DNA from: Rhodobacteraceae bacterium CCMM004
GTDB lineage: Bacteria > Pseudomonadota > Alphaproteobacteria > Rhodobacterales > Rhodobacteraceae
Assembly (NCBI GenBank): GCA_004005435.1
Contig: RZWH01000007.1
Coordinates: 1-64,000, forward strand
DNA length: 64,000 nt
Direction of reading: 5' to 3'
In this document: in pieces, positions 1 to 8,427 of the stretch
Position numbering within the stretch: the stretch's first letter is position 1
Layout: the number at the start of each line of letters is the position of its first letter
The notes under the pieces: generated by a model
What the model was told of the DNA's origin: nothing
Databases searched by the model: none
Seen by the model: the letters and a program-made list of their open reading frames with translations, nothing else
Position numbers and translations under genes: made by a program

Positions 1-133
1 ACTCGTCGGTGTGGCAGATGCCGGTGGCCTTGATCTCCACCAGCACCTCCCCCGCCCGGGGCCCCTCCAGGTTCACCTCCATAACCTCCAAAGGCTGCCC
101 GGCAGCGACGGCAACGGCGGCACGGGTTCTCAT
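1..133 (-). CDS. frmA: S-(hydroxymethyl)glutathione dehydrogenase (class III alcohol dehydrogenase), N-terminal part
   Basis: Only the first 44 codons are in the window; the gene runs off the left edge. The reverse strand starts at ATG 133 and reads into KATGICHTDE, which is the catalytic-zinc cysteine region of zinc-dependent class III alcohol dehydrogenases (Cys40 here). The family oxidises S-hydroxymethylglutathione, the adduct of formaldehyde and glutathione, in the cytoplasm with NAD. Two GFA-family genes, sometimes linked to glutathione and formaldehyde chemistry, lie 50 kb away, but no functional link is shown. The start is assumed from similarity of the N-terminus to the family. Other zinc alcohol dehydrogenases cannot be fully excluded from 44 residues. 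Confidence 0.75.
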   Translation of the reverse strand, partial: MRTRAAVAVAAGQPLEVMEVNLEGPRAGEVLVEIKATGICHTDE

Positions 134-198
134 CGCGCGCTCCTCCCCTATCTTGATGCGTATGTCCGGTTCGGACCCTGCGCGCAAAGGCCCAGTCG

Positions 199-462
199 AT
201 GCAACTCTCCCCTGCCCTCCCCGCGGCGCTGATCCTGCTCTCCGCCTGCCAGGCGGCGGTTCCGCCTCCACCCGCAGACACTTGCGGGCGGGGCGATTAT
301 CTCCCCCTTGTCGGCACGAACATCGCGGCCGTGACGCTGCCCGCCGGACCGCTGTTGCGGGTCGTGGGACCGGACGACATGGTGACCATGGACTACAACC
401 CCGAGCGGACGACGATCCGCTACGATGCGGGCGGCATCATCCGCGCGGTCGACTGCGGCTGA
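199..462 (+). CDS. I78-family peptidase inhibitor lipoprotein
   Basis: An 87-residue protein with a lipoprotein signal peptide (LLSAC, Cys17 as the lipidation site), so it probably ends up anchored in an envelope membrane. The mature part carries DYNPERTTI at residues 65-73 and ends in DCG, matching the short I78 (elastase-inhibitor type) family. Cys29 and Cys86 could form a disulfide. Family members block serine proteases, often secreted ones. It lies in the gap between the alcohol dehydrogenase start and matR and appears monocistronic. The I78 assignment rests on the DYNPxR and terminal cysteine pattern; the protease target is unknown. Confidence 0.75.
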   Translation: MQLSPALPAALILLSACQAAVPPPPADTCGRGDYLPLVGTNIAAVTLPAGPLLRVVGPDDMVTMDYNPERTTIRYDAGGIIRAVDCG

Positions 463-465
463 GGG

Positions 466-1128
466 TCACTCGGCCGCCGTCCGCAGACTCGCCATGAGGT
501 GATGGAACTTCTCGCCCTGCACGGCGATGTGGGCGCGCATGGCCGCGGCGCCACGGGCGCCGTCGCCGTCGCGGAGCGCGGCCACGACCGCCTCGTGCTC
601 GGCCATGGACTGCGCCATCCGGCCGCGCAGATGCAGCTGCCGCCGCCGGAACGGGCGCAGCCGCCGGTGCAGGCGCAGGCACTCGGCCTCCAGAAACGCG
701 TTGCCCGAGTGGCGGTAGAGCGCGCGATGGAACGCCTCGTTCTCATCGAAATAGCGGTCCGCATCGCGGGCGCCGACCGCCGCGTTGCAGGCGGCGTTGA
801 TCTCGTCCAGCCGGTCCAGCGCGGCGTCCGAGATCCGGGTCGCGGCGAGGCGGACACAGACCGCCTCCAGCTCGGCCATGACCTCGAACATCTCCAAAAG
901 GTCGACCGGGCCCGGCTGCCGGACGAAGACGCCCCGACGCGGGATCTGCGCCACCAGGCCGGAGATCGCCAACCGCTGGAACGCCTCGCGGACCGGGGTG
1001 CGCGAAACGCCGAACCGCTCGGCCAGTTGCGCCTCGTCCAGCCGCGCGCCGTCGGCGAAGGTGCCGTCGAAGATCAGCTTTTCCAGGGCGTCGGCGACGA
1101 TGTCGGAACGGTTGCGGTCCTTGTCCAT
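466..1128 (-). CDS. matR: GntR/FadR-family regulator of malonate catabolism
   Basis: A 220-residue regulator. A winged helix-turn-helix at the N-terminus (FGVSRTPVREAF, residues 39-50) is followed by an all-helical FCD ligand domain from about residue 75. It is transcribed away from a TRAP transporter plus malonyl-CoA decarboxylase and synthetase genes, the arrangement of MatR in rhizobia, where it represses the mat operon and responds to malonate. A palindrome resembling the known MatR operator sits in the divergent promoter. The ATG at 1128 is preferred; a GTG at 1143 is also in frame. The FadR-like fold is clear. The ligand (malonate or malonyl-CoA) is inferred from context. Confidence 0.85.
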   Translation of the reverse strand: MDKDRNRSDIVADALEKLIFDGTFADGARLDEAQLAERFGVSRTPVREAFQRLAISGLVAQIPRRGVFVRQPGPVDLLEMFEVMAELEAVCVRLAATRISDAALDRLDEINAACNAAVGARDADRYFDENEAFHRALYRHSGNAFLEAECLRLHRRLRPFRRRQLHLRGRMAQSMAEHEAVVAALRDGDGARGAAAMRAHIAVQGEKFHHLMASLRTAAE

Positions 1129-1167
1129 GGCCCTGCCTAGCACGCGCCCTGAACGCGATCCAGCCTA

Positions 1168-1181
1168 TCTTGCATACAAGA
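1168..1181. promoter_or_regulatory. Probable MatR operator in the matR/dctP divergent promoter
   Basis: The sequence TCTTGCATACAAGA is an inverted repeat (TCTTG, four-base centre, CAAGA). It closely matches the TCTTGTATAC-type operator described for rhizobial MatR. It lies 40 bp upstream of matR and 75 bp upstream of the TRAP binding-protein start, well placed to repress both arms. The match is by eye. Confidence 0.75.
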
Positions 1182-1256
1182 ACGTTGACCGGCCATGCAG
1201 GCACTGTCACATATTTCGGGGCGATTGCGAATCGCCCACGCTTTGGGAGGAGAGAC

Positions 1257-2237
1257 ATGAGCCTGAAACTGACCGCCGCCGCGGCCGCGCTGATCGCCGG
1301 CACCCTGTCGGCCCACGCCACCGACCTTCGCCTGTCGCACCAGTGGTCGGACAAGGACGTCCGCCACCAGGTCGCCCAGATGGTGGCCGATGAGGTCGCC
1401 GCCGCCGACGTGGACCTCAACATCCGCATCTTCCCGACGCAGTCGCTGTTCAAGGCGCGCGAGCAGTACACGCCGCTCAGCCGCGGGCAGCTCGACATGA
1501 CGGTGTTCCCGCTCAGCTATGCCGGGGGACAGCAGCCGGCCTACAACCTGACCCTGATGCCCGGGCTGGTAAAGAACCACGACCACGCCGCGCGCCTCAA
1601 CGAGTCCGACTTCATGGCCGCGATCGAAGAGAAGATGGCCGAGGACGACGTGATGGTCCTGGTCCACGGCTATCTGGCCGGCGGGTTTGCGGGCAAGGAC
1701 GAGTGCATCACCGCCCCAGACGACATGCCGGGCAAGCAGACCCGCGCGGCGGGCAAGGCGTTCGAACAGATGCTGGCGGGCGCCGGCGCCTCCATCGCCT
1801 CGATGGCGTCGTCGGAGATCTACAACGCCATGCAGACCGGGGTTCTGGATGCCGCCAACACCTCGTCCTCGTCCTTCGTCAGCTACCGGATCTACGAGCA
1901 GGTGGCCTGCTATACCCCTGCGGGCGACTATGCCCTGTGGTTCATGTATCAGCCTCTGCTGATGAACAAGTCCACCTTCGAGGGCCTGACCGAAGAGCAG
2001 CAGCAGGCGCTGCGCGACGCCGCGGCCAAGGCCGAGGCGTTCTATCTGGAAGAGGCCAAGAAGCAGGACGGCGCCAGCCGCCAGGTGTTCGAAGAGGCCG
2101 GTGTCGAGATCGCCGAAATGACCGAGGAAGAGTTCAACGCCTGGCGTGCCCTGGCGCAGGAGACCTCCTACAAGGCGTTTGTCGATGAGACGCCGGGCGG
2201 GCAGGAGCTGCTCGATATGGCGCTCGCCGTCGAGTGA
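1257..2237 (+). CDS. dctP: TRAP transporter substrate-binding protein (DctP family), probably for malonate
   Basis: A 326-residue periplasmic binding protein. It has a Sec signal peptide ending near LSAHA (residue 21), then a mature domain starting TDLRLSHQWS and a typical DctP length. The ATG at 1257 follows a good Shine-Dalgarno (GGGAGGAG). TRAP binding proteins capture a carboxylate in the periplasm and deliver it to the QM membrane pair. The genes that follow encode those two membrane subunits and the two malonate enzymes, so malonate is the likely substrate, as for the MatPQM system of Sinorhizobium. The specificity is inference; the family is certain. Confidence 0.88.
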   Translation: MSLKLTAAAAALIAGTLSAHATDLRLSHQWSDKDVRHQVAQMVADEVAAADVDLNIRIFPTQSLFKAREQYTPLSRGQLDMTVFPLSYAGGQQPAYNLTLMPGLVKNHDHAARLNESDFMAAIEEKMAEDDVMVLVHGYLAGGFAGKDECITAPDDMPGKQTRAAGKAFEQMLAGAGASIASMASSEIYNAMQTGVLDAANTSSSSFVSYRIYEQVACYTPAGDYALWFMYQPLLMNKSTFEGLTEEQQQALRDAAAKAEAFYLEEAKKQDGASRQVFEEAGVEIAEMTEEEFNAWRALAQETSYKAFVDETPGGQELLDMALAVE

Positions 2238-2248
2238 CGGCCTCGTGG

Positions 2249-2349
2249 GGCGGGGCTCGACCCCGCCTCACGGCTTTCGCGCTGTCATCCTCGGGCTCGA
2301 CCCGAGGACCTCGTGACAGGGAGATCCTCGGGTCGAACCCGGGGATGAC
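2249..2349. repeat. Intergenic hairpin repeat cluster (REP-like)
   Basis: The space between dctP and dctQ is a string of inverted repeats. A GGCGGGG/CCCCGCC stem spans 2249-2267. A larger element at 2284-2349 is bounded by GTCATCC and GGATGAC and holds two inner stems, each with arms like CCTCGGG and CCCGAGG around a TCGA centre. GTCATCC...TCGGG...GGATGAC units are common dispersed repeats in alphaproteobacterial genomes. Within an operon such stems may affect mRNA decay and expression of dctP relative to dctQM. Confidence 0.7.
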
Positions 2350-2374
2350 GGAACGAAGAAGAACGGAGGCGCCC

Positions 2375-2923
2375 ATGGCGACCACATCCTCCTCCGCCGC
2401 CGCGCGCGATGGCGGCAACCCGTTCCTGCGCGCCGTGGGCTGGATCAGCACGCTGGCGGGGTGGTGCGCCGCGGCGATGATCGTCGCCGCCGTCGCGATC
2501 ACCTGCCAGATGATCTTTGTCCGCTTCGTCCTGAACGGCTCGACCGTCTGGCAGACCGAGGCGGTGATCTATCTGGTGATCGCCGCGACGCTGGTGGGGC
2601 TGCCCTATGTCCAGAGACTGCGCGGCCACGTGAACGTCGACCTGGTGCCGCTCGCCATGGGCCGCAGCGCGCGCAAGGTGCTGGCCACCGTCACGCTGTC
2701 GGTCTCCATCGCCATCGTCGCGGTCATGCTCTGGTATGGATGGGAGTTCTGGCACTTCGCATGGGAGCGCGGCTGGCGCTCGGACACGGTGTGGGGCGTG
2801 CGGCTGTGGATCCCCTATCTGGCGCTGCCGGTGGGATTCGCGCTGTTGCTCCTGCAACTCGTGGCCGACCTGGTGGCGATGCTGATGGGCATCGACGCGC
2901 CCTTCGGGCTGGAGGACGGCTGA
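2375..2923 (+). CDS. dctQ: TRAP transporter small membrane subunit (DctQ family)
   Basis: A 182-residue inner-membrane protein with four hydrophobic segments (about residues 20-45, 60-80, 100-125 and 145-170), the pattern of DctQ subunits. The start at 2375 follows GGAGG. An upstream in-frame start would place the hairpin repeat inside the gene and is rejected. It pairs with the large permease, with which it shares one base (TGATG), so the two are translationally coupled. Its role is to support DctM in sodium-driven uptake of the bound carboxylate, probably malonate. Confidence 0.87.
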   Translation: MATTSSSAAARDGGNPFLRAVGWISTLAGWCAAAMIVAAVAITCQMIFVRFVLNGSTVWQTEAVIYLVIAATLVGLPYVQRLRGHVNVDLVPLAMGRSARKVLATVTLSVSIAIVAVMLWYGWEFWHFAWERGWRSDTVWGVRLWIPYLALPVGFALLLLQLVADLVAMLMGIDAPFGLEDG

Positions 2924-4239
2924 TGGACCCCTTGACCCTAGGCGCGCTGGTCGCCGTCGCCACCGTCTTCGTGCTGTTCTCGGGCGTGTCTGTCGCGCTG
3001 GGACTGCTCATCGTCTCGGCGGGCTTCCTCATCGTCTTCGACGGGATGCGGTCGCTGGAGCTGATGCCTGAGATCCTGTTCGGCAAGCTGAACAACTTTG
3101 CACTGCTGTCGATCCCCATGTTCATCATCATGGGCGCCTCCATCGCCTCGACCCGCGCGGGCGCCGACCTCTACGAGGCGCTGGAGCGCTGGCTGACGCG
3201 GGTGCCCGGCGGGCTCGTCGTGTCGAATCTGGGCGCCTGCGCCCTCTTCGCGGCGATGAGCGGGTCCTCTCCCGCCACCTGCGCGGCCATCGGCAAGATG
3301 GGCATCCCCGAGATGCGCAAGCGCGGCTATCCCGACGGGGTCGCGGCGGGGTCCATCGCGGCGGGGGGCACCCTGGGCATCCTGATCCCGCCGTCGGTGA
3401 CCATGATCGTTTACGGCATCGCCACCGAGACCTCGATCGGCCGCCTGTTTCTGGCGGGGGTGATCCCGGGCCTCCTTTTGGTCTCGCTGTTCATGGCGTG
3501 GTCGCTGTGGTCGACCTGGCGCTCGGGCGACGCGCGAGTGCTGACCGCCGGCAGCTATACCTGGCGCCAAAAGTTCGAGATCCTTCCCCGCGTCGTCCCC
3601 TTCATCGCGATCATCCTCGGCGTGCTCTACGCCATGTATGGGGGCGTCGCCACACCGTCCGAGACGGCGGCGGTCGGTGCGCTGCTGTGCCTGCTGATCG
3701 CGATGGCGATCTACCGGCTCTGGAACCCCCGCGATCTGTGGGTCGTCCTGCGCGATTCCACCAAGGAATCGGTGATGATCCTGTTCATCATCGCGGCGGC
3801 GGGAGTGTTCAGCTACATGCTGTCCTCGCTCTTCATCACCCAGTCCATTGCCGAATGGATCGGGACGCTGGACGTCAACCGCTGGGTGCTGATGGGCGCG
3901 ATCAACGTGTTCCTACTGATTGCGGGGTTCTTTCTGCCGCCGGTGGCGGTGATCCTGATGGCGGCGCCGATCCTGCTGCCGATCATTACCACTGCCGGGT
4001 TCGATCCGATCTGGTTCGCCGTGGTGCTCACCATCAATATGGAGATCGGCCTGATCTCGCCGCCCGTGGGGCTGAACCTCTACGTGATCAACGGCATCGC
4101 GCCCGACATCTCGCTCAGGACCATCCTCACCGGCTCGCTCCCCTTCGTAGGCTGCATGGTGGTGGCCATCGTTCTGCTGTGCCTCTTTCCCGGCCTCGCC
4201 ACCTGGCTGCCGGACGCGGTGATGGGCCCAGGGCGGTGA
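2923..4239 (+). CDS. dctM: TRAP transporter large permease (DctM family)
   Basis: A 438-residue polytopic protein with about 12 membrane segments and typical DctM stretches such as GTLGILIPPSVTMIVYG and INMEIGLISPPVGLNLYV. It is the transport channel of the TRAP system. Its start overlaps the dctQ stop, and its stop overlaps the GTG start of malonyl-CoA decarboxylase by four bases. That makes transporter and catabolic enzymes one operon and is the strongest evidence that the substrate is malonate. Confidence 0.9.
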   Translation: MDPLTLGALVAVATVFVLFSGVSVALGLLIVSAGFLIVFDGMRSLELMPEILFGKLNNFALLSIPMFIIMGASIASTRAGADLYEALERWLTRVPGGLVVSNLGACALFAAMSGSSPATCAAIGKMGIPEMRKRGYPDGVAAGSIAAGGTLGILIPPSVTMIVYGIATETSIGRLFLAGVIPGLLLVSLFMAWSLWSTWRSGDARVLTAGSYTWRQKFEILPRVVPFIAIILGVLYAMYGGVATPSETAAVGALLCLLIAMAIYRLWNPRDLWVVLRDSTKESVMILFIIAAAGVFSYMLSSLFITQSIAEWIGTLDVNRWVLMGAINVFLLIAGFFLPPVAVILMAAPILLPIITTAGFDPIWFAVVLTINMEIGLISPPVGLNLYVINGIAPDISLRTILTGSLPFVGCMVVAIVLLCLFPGLATWLPDAVMGPGR

Positions 4240-5477
4240 CGCTCTTGGCCGATCTCTTGGCCACGCTGGTCGAGCGGCGTCCGCGCCGCGCCGCCCGCGA
4301 TGACGACCGCCGGCCGATGCGCGCGGTGACCGCCGACCTGATCGGCGCCACGGGCGAGATCCGGGGCCTGACCCTGGCCGCGACGATCCTCGACCGCTAC
4401 GCCGCGATGGACGACGCCGCGCGGCGCGGGTTCTTCGATCACCTGGCGGCCGACATGGCGGTCGATCCCGCGGCCGTCCGCACGGCGCTGGACCTCTACG
4501 AGGACGGTCAGACCCGCGACAGCTATGGCACCCTCATGGCCGCAGCCGAGCCCCCGCGGCAGGAACTGATTCGCCGCCTGAACCACGTGCCTGGAGCGAC
4601 CGGCGCACTGGTGGCGATGCGCGCCGATCTGCTGCGCCTCGGCCGCGACGACCCGGCGCTCATGGCGCTGGACCTCGATTTCCGCCACCTCTTCGCCAGT
4701 TGGTTCAACCGTGGTTTCCTCATCCTGCGCCCGATCAGTTGGGAGAGCCCCGCCCACATCCTGGAAAAAATCATCGCCTACGAGGCCGTTCACCAGATCG
4801 ACAACTGGCGCGCGCTACGGGCACGGCTTGAGCCCCCCGACCGCCGCTGCTTTGCCTTTTTCCATCCTGCCATGCCGGACGAGCCCCTGATCTTTGTCGA
4901 AGTCGCGCTGACCCGTGGCCTGCCTGGCGCGATCGGCGCACTCCTGGCCGAAGATCGCGCGGTGCTGGCGGCCGAGGAGGCCGACACCGCGGTGTTCTAC
5001 TCGATCTCGAACTGCCAGCGGGGGCTGGCCGGGATCACCTTCGGCAACTCGCTGATCAAGCAGGTGGTGGCCGACCTCGCCTCCGACCTGCCCGACCTGC
5101 GCAGCTTTGCCACGTTGTCGCCGATCCCGGGGCTGCGCGACTGGCTGGGTGAGAGCGGGCGCGACCCCGACCCCGAGGACGCCGACACCGTTGCGCGCCT
5201 CGCCGCCCGCTACCTGCTGACGGCGAAACGGCCCGACGGGCGCCCCCGCGACCCGGTGGCGCGGTTTCACCTCGGCAACGGCGCCAGCGTGCACCGCATC
5301 CATGCACGCGCCGACCAGTCGGACCGCGGGCGGGCGCAATCGGCCGGCGCGATGGTGAGCTATCTTTACGATCTGCGGCGGGTGGCGCAGAACCACGAAC
5401 GCTATGCCGCCGAAGGGCGGGTGGCCGCCGCGGCCGCCGTGACGTCGCTGGCCGCCGCCGACCTGCCCCAGACCTGA
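4236..5477 (+). CDS. matA: Malonyl-CoA decarboxylase
   Basis: A 413-residue protein matching the malonyl-CoA decarboxylase family. It has an N-terminal helical region, then the catalytic domain with FNRGFLILRPISWESPA (about residues 155-171), AFFHPAMPDEPLIFVEVAL and CQRGLAGITFGNSLIKQV. It turns malonyl-CoA into acetyl-CoA and CO2 in the cytoplasm. The start is a GTG at 4236 that overlaps the dctM stop as GTGA; no ATG lies near enough to compete. Together with matB it forms the two-enzyme malonate pathway. Confidence 0.93.
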   Translation: MTLLADLLATLVERRPRRAARDDDRRPMRAVTADLIGATGEIRGLTLAATILDRYAAMDDAARRGFFDHLAADMAVDPAAVRTALDLYEDGQTRDSYGTLMAAAEPPRQELIRRLNHVPGATGALVAMRADLLRLGRDDPALMALDLDFRHLFASWFNRGFLILRPISWESPAHILEKIIAYEAVHQIDNWRALRARLEPPDRRCFAFFHPAMPDEPLIFVEVALTRGLPGAIGALLAEDRAVLAAEEADTAVFYSISNCQRGLAGITFGNSLIKQVVADLASDLPDLRSFATLSPIPGLRDWLGESGRDPDPEDADTVARLAARYLLTAKRPDGRPRDPVARFHLGNGASVHRIHARADQSDRGRAQSAGAMVSYLYDLRRVAQNHERYAAEGRVAAAAAVTSLAAADLPQT

Positions 5478-5487
5478 GGAGCCGCCG

Positions 5488-6999
5488 ATGGCAAACCCGC
5501 TCTACGACCGCCTGTTCGGCGCCCATGCCGGACGGCAGACGCCGTTCCTGATGTTGCCCGACGGCACCACTCTGACCCACGCCGCGTTCCTCGACCGGGC
5601 CGCGGCCATCGCCCACGCCCTGAGCGGCCTGGGCCTCCGCCCCGGCGACCGCCTCGCCGCCCAGGTCGAGAAGTCGCCCGAGGCGCTGATGCTCTATGCC
5701 GCCTGCGTGCAGTCCGGCGTGATCTTCCTCCCGCTCAACACCGCCTACACGGTGGAGGAGCTGACCTACTTCATCGACAACTCCGGTGCCCGCCTGGTGG
5801 TCTGCGACGCGACCCGCGCCGCGGATCTGCACCCGGTGGCCGAGCGGCTGGGCGCACGGCTGGAAACGCTGAACGCCGACGGCGGCGGGAGCCTGGCCGA
5901 GCGCGCGACGGCGACCGAGCCGTTTCCCACGGTCGCCCGCACCGCCGACGATCTCGCCGCGTTCCTCTACACCTCGGGCACCACGGGGCGGTCCAAGGGC
6001 GCGATGCTCAGCCAGGGCAATCTGTTGTCGAACGCCGAGGTGCTGGCGCGGCACTGGCGCTTCACCGCCGAGGACGTGCTGCTGCACGCCTTACCGATCT
6101 TCCACACCCACGGCCTGTTCGTCGCCACCAACATCACGCTCGTGGCGGGCGGGGCGATGATCTTTCTCCCCCGGTTCGATCTCGATGCGATGATCGACTG
6201 GATGCCGCGTGCGACAGCGCTCATGGGGGTGCCCACGTTCTATACCCGGCTCTTGGGCGACGACCGCTTCACCCGCGACCTCGCCGCGCATATGCGCCTC
6301 TTCGTCTCCGGCAGCGCGCCGCTCCTCGCCGAGACCCACCGCCGGTTCGAAGAGCGCACGGGCCACCGGATCCTCGAACGCTACGGCATGACCGAGACCA
6401 ACATGAACACCTCCAACCCCTACGAGGGCGAGCGCCGGCCGGGGACCGTCGGCTTTCCCCTGCCCGGGGTCGAGCTCAAGGTGACGGACCCCGAAACCGG
6501 CGCGGACCTCGCCCAGGGAGCGGTCGGCCAGATCGAGGTGCGGGGGCCGAACGTGTTCCAAGGCTATTGGCAGATGCCGGAGAAGACCGCGGCCGAGCTG
6601 CGCGCCGACGGCTTCTTCCAGACCGGCGATCTGGGGCGGATCGACGACGACGGCTATCTCCACATCGTCGGACGCGGCAAGGACCTGATCATCTCGGGCG
6701 GCTACAACATCTATCCCAAGGAGGTGGAGATGGTGCTGGACGATCAGCCCGGGGTGCTGGAAAGCGCGGTGATCGGCGTGCCCCATCCCGACTGGGGCGA
6801 GAGCCCGGTCGCGGTGATCGTGCCCCAGCCCGGCGCGGCCCCGGACCTCGACGCGGTCGCGGCGGCGGCGGCGGAGCGGTTGGCGCGGTTCAAGAGGCCT
6901 CAGCGCCTGATCCTGGCCGAGGCGCTGCCGCGCAACACCATGGGCAAGGTGCAAAAGACCACGCTGCGCGCCCAGCACGCTAACCTCTTCAGCCCCTGA
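5488..6999 (+). CDS. matB: Malonyl-CoA synthetase
   Basis: A 503-residue adenylate-forming enzyme. Core motifs are YTSGTTGRSKGAM (about residues 162-174), YGMTETNMNTSNP (about 299-311), GYNIYPKEVE and the C-terminal lysine motif PRNTMGKVQK. It makes malonyl-CoA from malonate, CoA and ATP, and matA then decarboxylates the product. It follows matA by 10 bases and closes the operon. MatB versus another acyl-CoA ligase is decided mainly by the neighbouring matA; the sequence also resembles MatB closely. Confidence 0.92.
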   Translation: MANPLYDRLFGAHAGRQTPFLMLPDGTTLTHAAFLDRAAAIAHALSGLGLRPGDRLAAQVEKSPEALMLYAACVQSGVIFLPLNTAYTVEELTYFIDNSGARLVVCDATRAADLHPVAERLGARLETLNADGGGSLAERATATEPFPTVARTADDLAAFLYTSGTTGRSKGAMLSQGNLLSNAEVLARHWRFTAEDVLLHALPIFHTHGLFVATNITLVAGGAMIFLPRFDLDAMIDWMPRATALMGVPTFYTRLLGDDRFTRDLAAHMRLFVSGSAPLLAETHRRFEERTGHRILERYGMTETNMNTSNPYEGERRPGTVGFPLPGVELKVTDPETGADLAQGAVGQIEVRGPNVFQGYWQMPEKTAAELRADGFFQTGDLGRIDDDGYLHIVGRGKDLIISGGYNIYPKEVEMVLDDQPGVLESAVIGVPHPDWGESPVAVIVPQPGAAPDLDAVAAAAAERLARFKRPQRLILAEALPRNTMGKVQKTTLRAQHANLFSP

Positions 7000-7002
7000 G
7001 CG

Positions 7003-7128
7003 GCCGGATTTCCCGCGAAATCCGGCAGGACATCTCGCGATGTCCCGTCCGCCCGAACGGCGACGGCGATGCCTCCCGGCGCGACGCGGATTTTGCGAAA
7101 AATCCGGCCGGAAATCGCGAGATTTCCG
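7003..7128. repeat. Array of four short hairpins (palindrome stack A)
   Basis: Four perfect stems with 4-nt loops follow one another after matB. They are 7003-7026 (10-bp stem, GCCGGATTTC arm), 7028-7045 (7 bp), 7087-7106 (8 bp, loop GCGA) and 7109-7128 (8 bp, loop GCGA). On one strand or the other most loops read GCGA, a stable GNRA tetraloop. The stems differ in sequence, so the structure recurs rather than the sequence. It could act as a transcript end for the mat operon or as a BIME-like element. No T-run follows. Confidence 0.75.
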
Positions 7129-7185
7129 TTCCCCGCCACCCACCCCGCCCTAACTCTTGCCCAGTCCCCGGTCCCGGAGCCCGTC

Positions 7186-8424
7186 ATGCGCCGCCGTTTC
7201 AGTGTCCTCGCCCTCCTCCTCTGCCTCGCCCTGCCGGCCGTCGCCCAGGACCGCGCGTCCGTCGAGCGGCAGTTCCGCGACTGGCTGGAGACGACGATCT
7301 GGCCGGCGGCCCGCGGCGAGGGCGTGTCGCGCGCCACCTTCGACACGGCGTTCCGCAGCGTGACACTCAACTGGGACCTGCCCGATCTGGTCCCCCCCGG
7401 CTTTCCACCGCCCCAGCGCCGCGCCCAGAGCCAGGCCGAGTTCGGCGCGCCCGCCCGCTATTTCCGCCGCAACGCCGTCGAGGGGGCTGCGGCCATCGGC
7501 CGGCAGATGGCCCGCACCCACGCCGCGAGCCTCGCCGCGGCCGAGCGGGCGACCGGCGTGCCCGGGCACATCGTCCTGGCGATCTGGGGGCGCGAGAGCG
7601 GCTATGGACGGGTCGACATCCCGCACAACGCCTTCGCAGTGCTGGGGACCAAGGGCTTCATGTCCACCCGCGCGGACTATTTCGCCTCCGAGCTGGTCGC
7701 CGCTCTGCGGGTGGCAGAGGCGGGCCATGCGCCCGCCAGCGCGATGAAAAGCAGTTGGGCCGGCGCCCTGGGCCAGCCGCAGTTCATGCCGTCGAACGTC
7801 CTGCGCTACGCCGCCGACGGCGACGGCGACGGACGGGCCGACATCTGGCGCTCGGAGGCCGACACGATCGCGTCGATCGCCACCTATCTGACGCGCCACG
7901 GCTGGGTCGCCGGGCGCGATTGGGGGTTCGAGGTGCGCGTACCCGACCGGGTCTCCTGCACCCTCGAGGGCCCCGACCAGGGCCGTCCGATCCGCGACTG
8001 GGCGGCGCTGGGGATCGAGCGGGTTTCGGGGCGGCCGTTTCCCGACCATGAGCTCGACGGGGAGGGGTTCCTCCTCATGCCCGCGGGACGCAACGGGCCG
8101 GCCTTCGTCGTCACGCCGAACTTCTATGTGCTGAAGGACTACAACTTCTCGGACCTTTACGCGCTCTTCGTGGGCCACGTAGGGGACCGCATCGCCTACA
8201 ACGTCGGGGATTTCCGTCAGGGTTGGGGCGACGTGGGGCGGATGCTCCGCTCGGACATCGCAGCGATGCAGCGGGGGCTGGAGGCCATGGGCCACGACGT
8301 GGGCGGGGCCGATGGCCTGCCGGGGTTCAAGACCCGCCGTTCCATCGGCCGCTGGCAGGAGGCGACGGGCCGCGCCGCCACCTGTTTCCCCGAACCGGCG
8401 ATGAAGGCCGCCCTGGCGCGCTGA
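7186..8424 (+). CDS. Lytic murein transglycosylase (MltB type) with peptidoglycan-binding domain
   Basis: A 412-residue exported enzyme. It has a signal peptide (residues 1-21, cleaved after AVAQ or nearby) and an SLT_2/MltB catalytic domain with the glutamate in IWGRESGYG (Glu137) and the MKSSWAGALGQPQFMPSN segment. A C-terminal PG_binding_1-like domain spans about residues 350-412 (AMQRGLEAMGHDVGGADG). It cuts the glycan strand of peptidoglycan to leave 1,6-anhydro ends. No lipobox is visible, so it is probably soluble in the periplasm. It converges on a multicopper oxidase gene three bases away. Confidence 0.88.
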   Translation: MRRRFSVLALLLCLALPAVAQDRASVERQFRDWLETTIWPAARGEGVSRATFDTAFRSVTLNWDLPDLVPPGFPPPQRRAQSQAEFGAPARYFRRNAVEGAAAIGRQMARTHAASLAAAERATGVPGHIVLAIWGRESGYGRVDIPHNAFAVLGTKGFMSTRADYFASELVAALRVAEAGHAPASAMKSSWAGALGQPQFMPSNVLRYAADGDGDGRADIWRSEADTIASIATYLTRHGWVAGRDWGFEVRVPDRVSCTLEGPDQGRPIRDWAALGIERVSGRPFPDHELDGEGFLLMPAGRNGPAFVVTPNFYVLKDYNFSDLYALFVGHVGDRIAYNVGDFRQGWGDVGRMLRSDIAAMQRGLEAMGHDVGGADGLPGFKTRRSIGRWQEATGRAATCFPEPAMKAALAR

Positions 8425-8427
8425 AGC

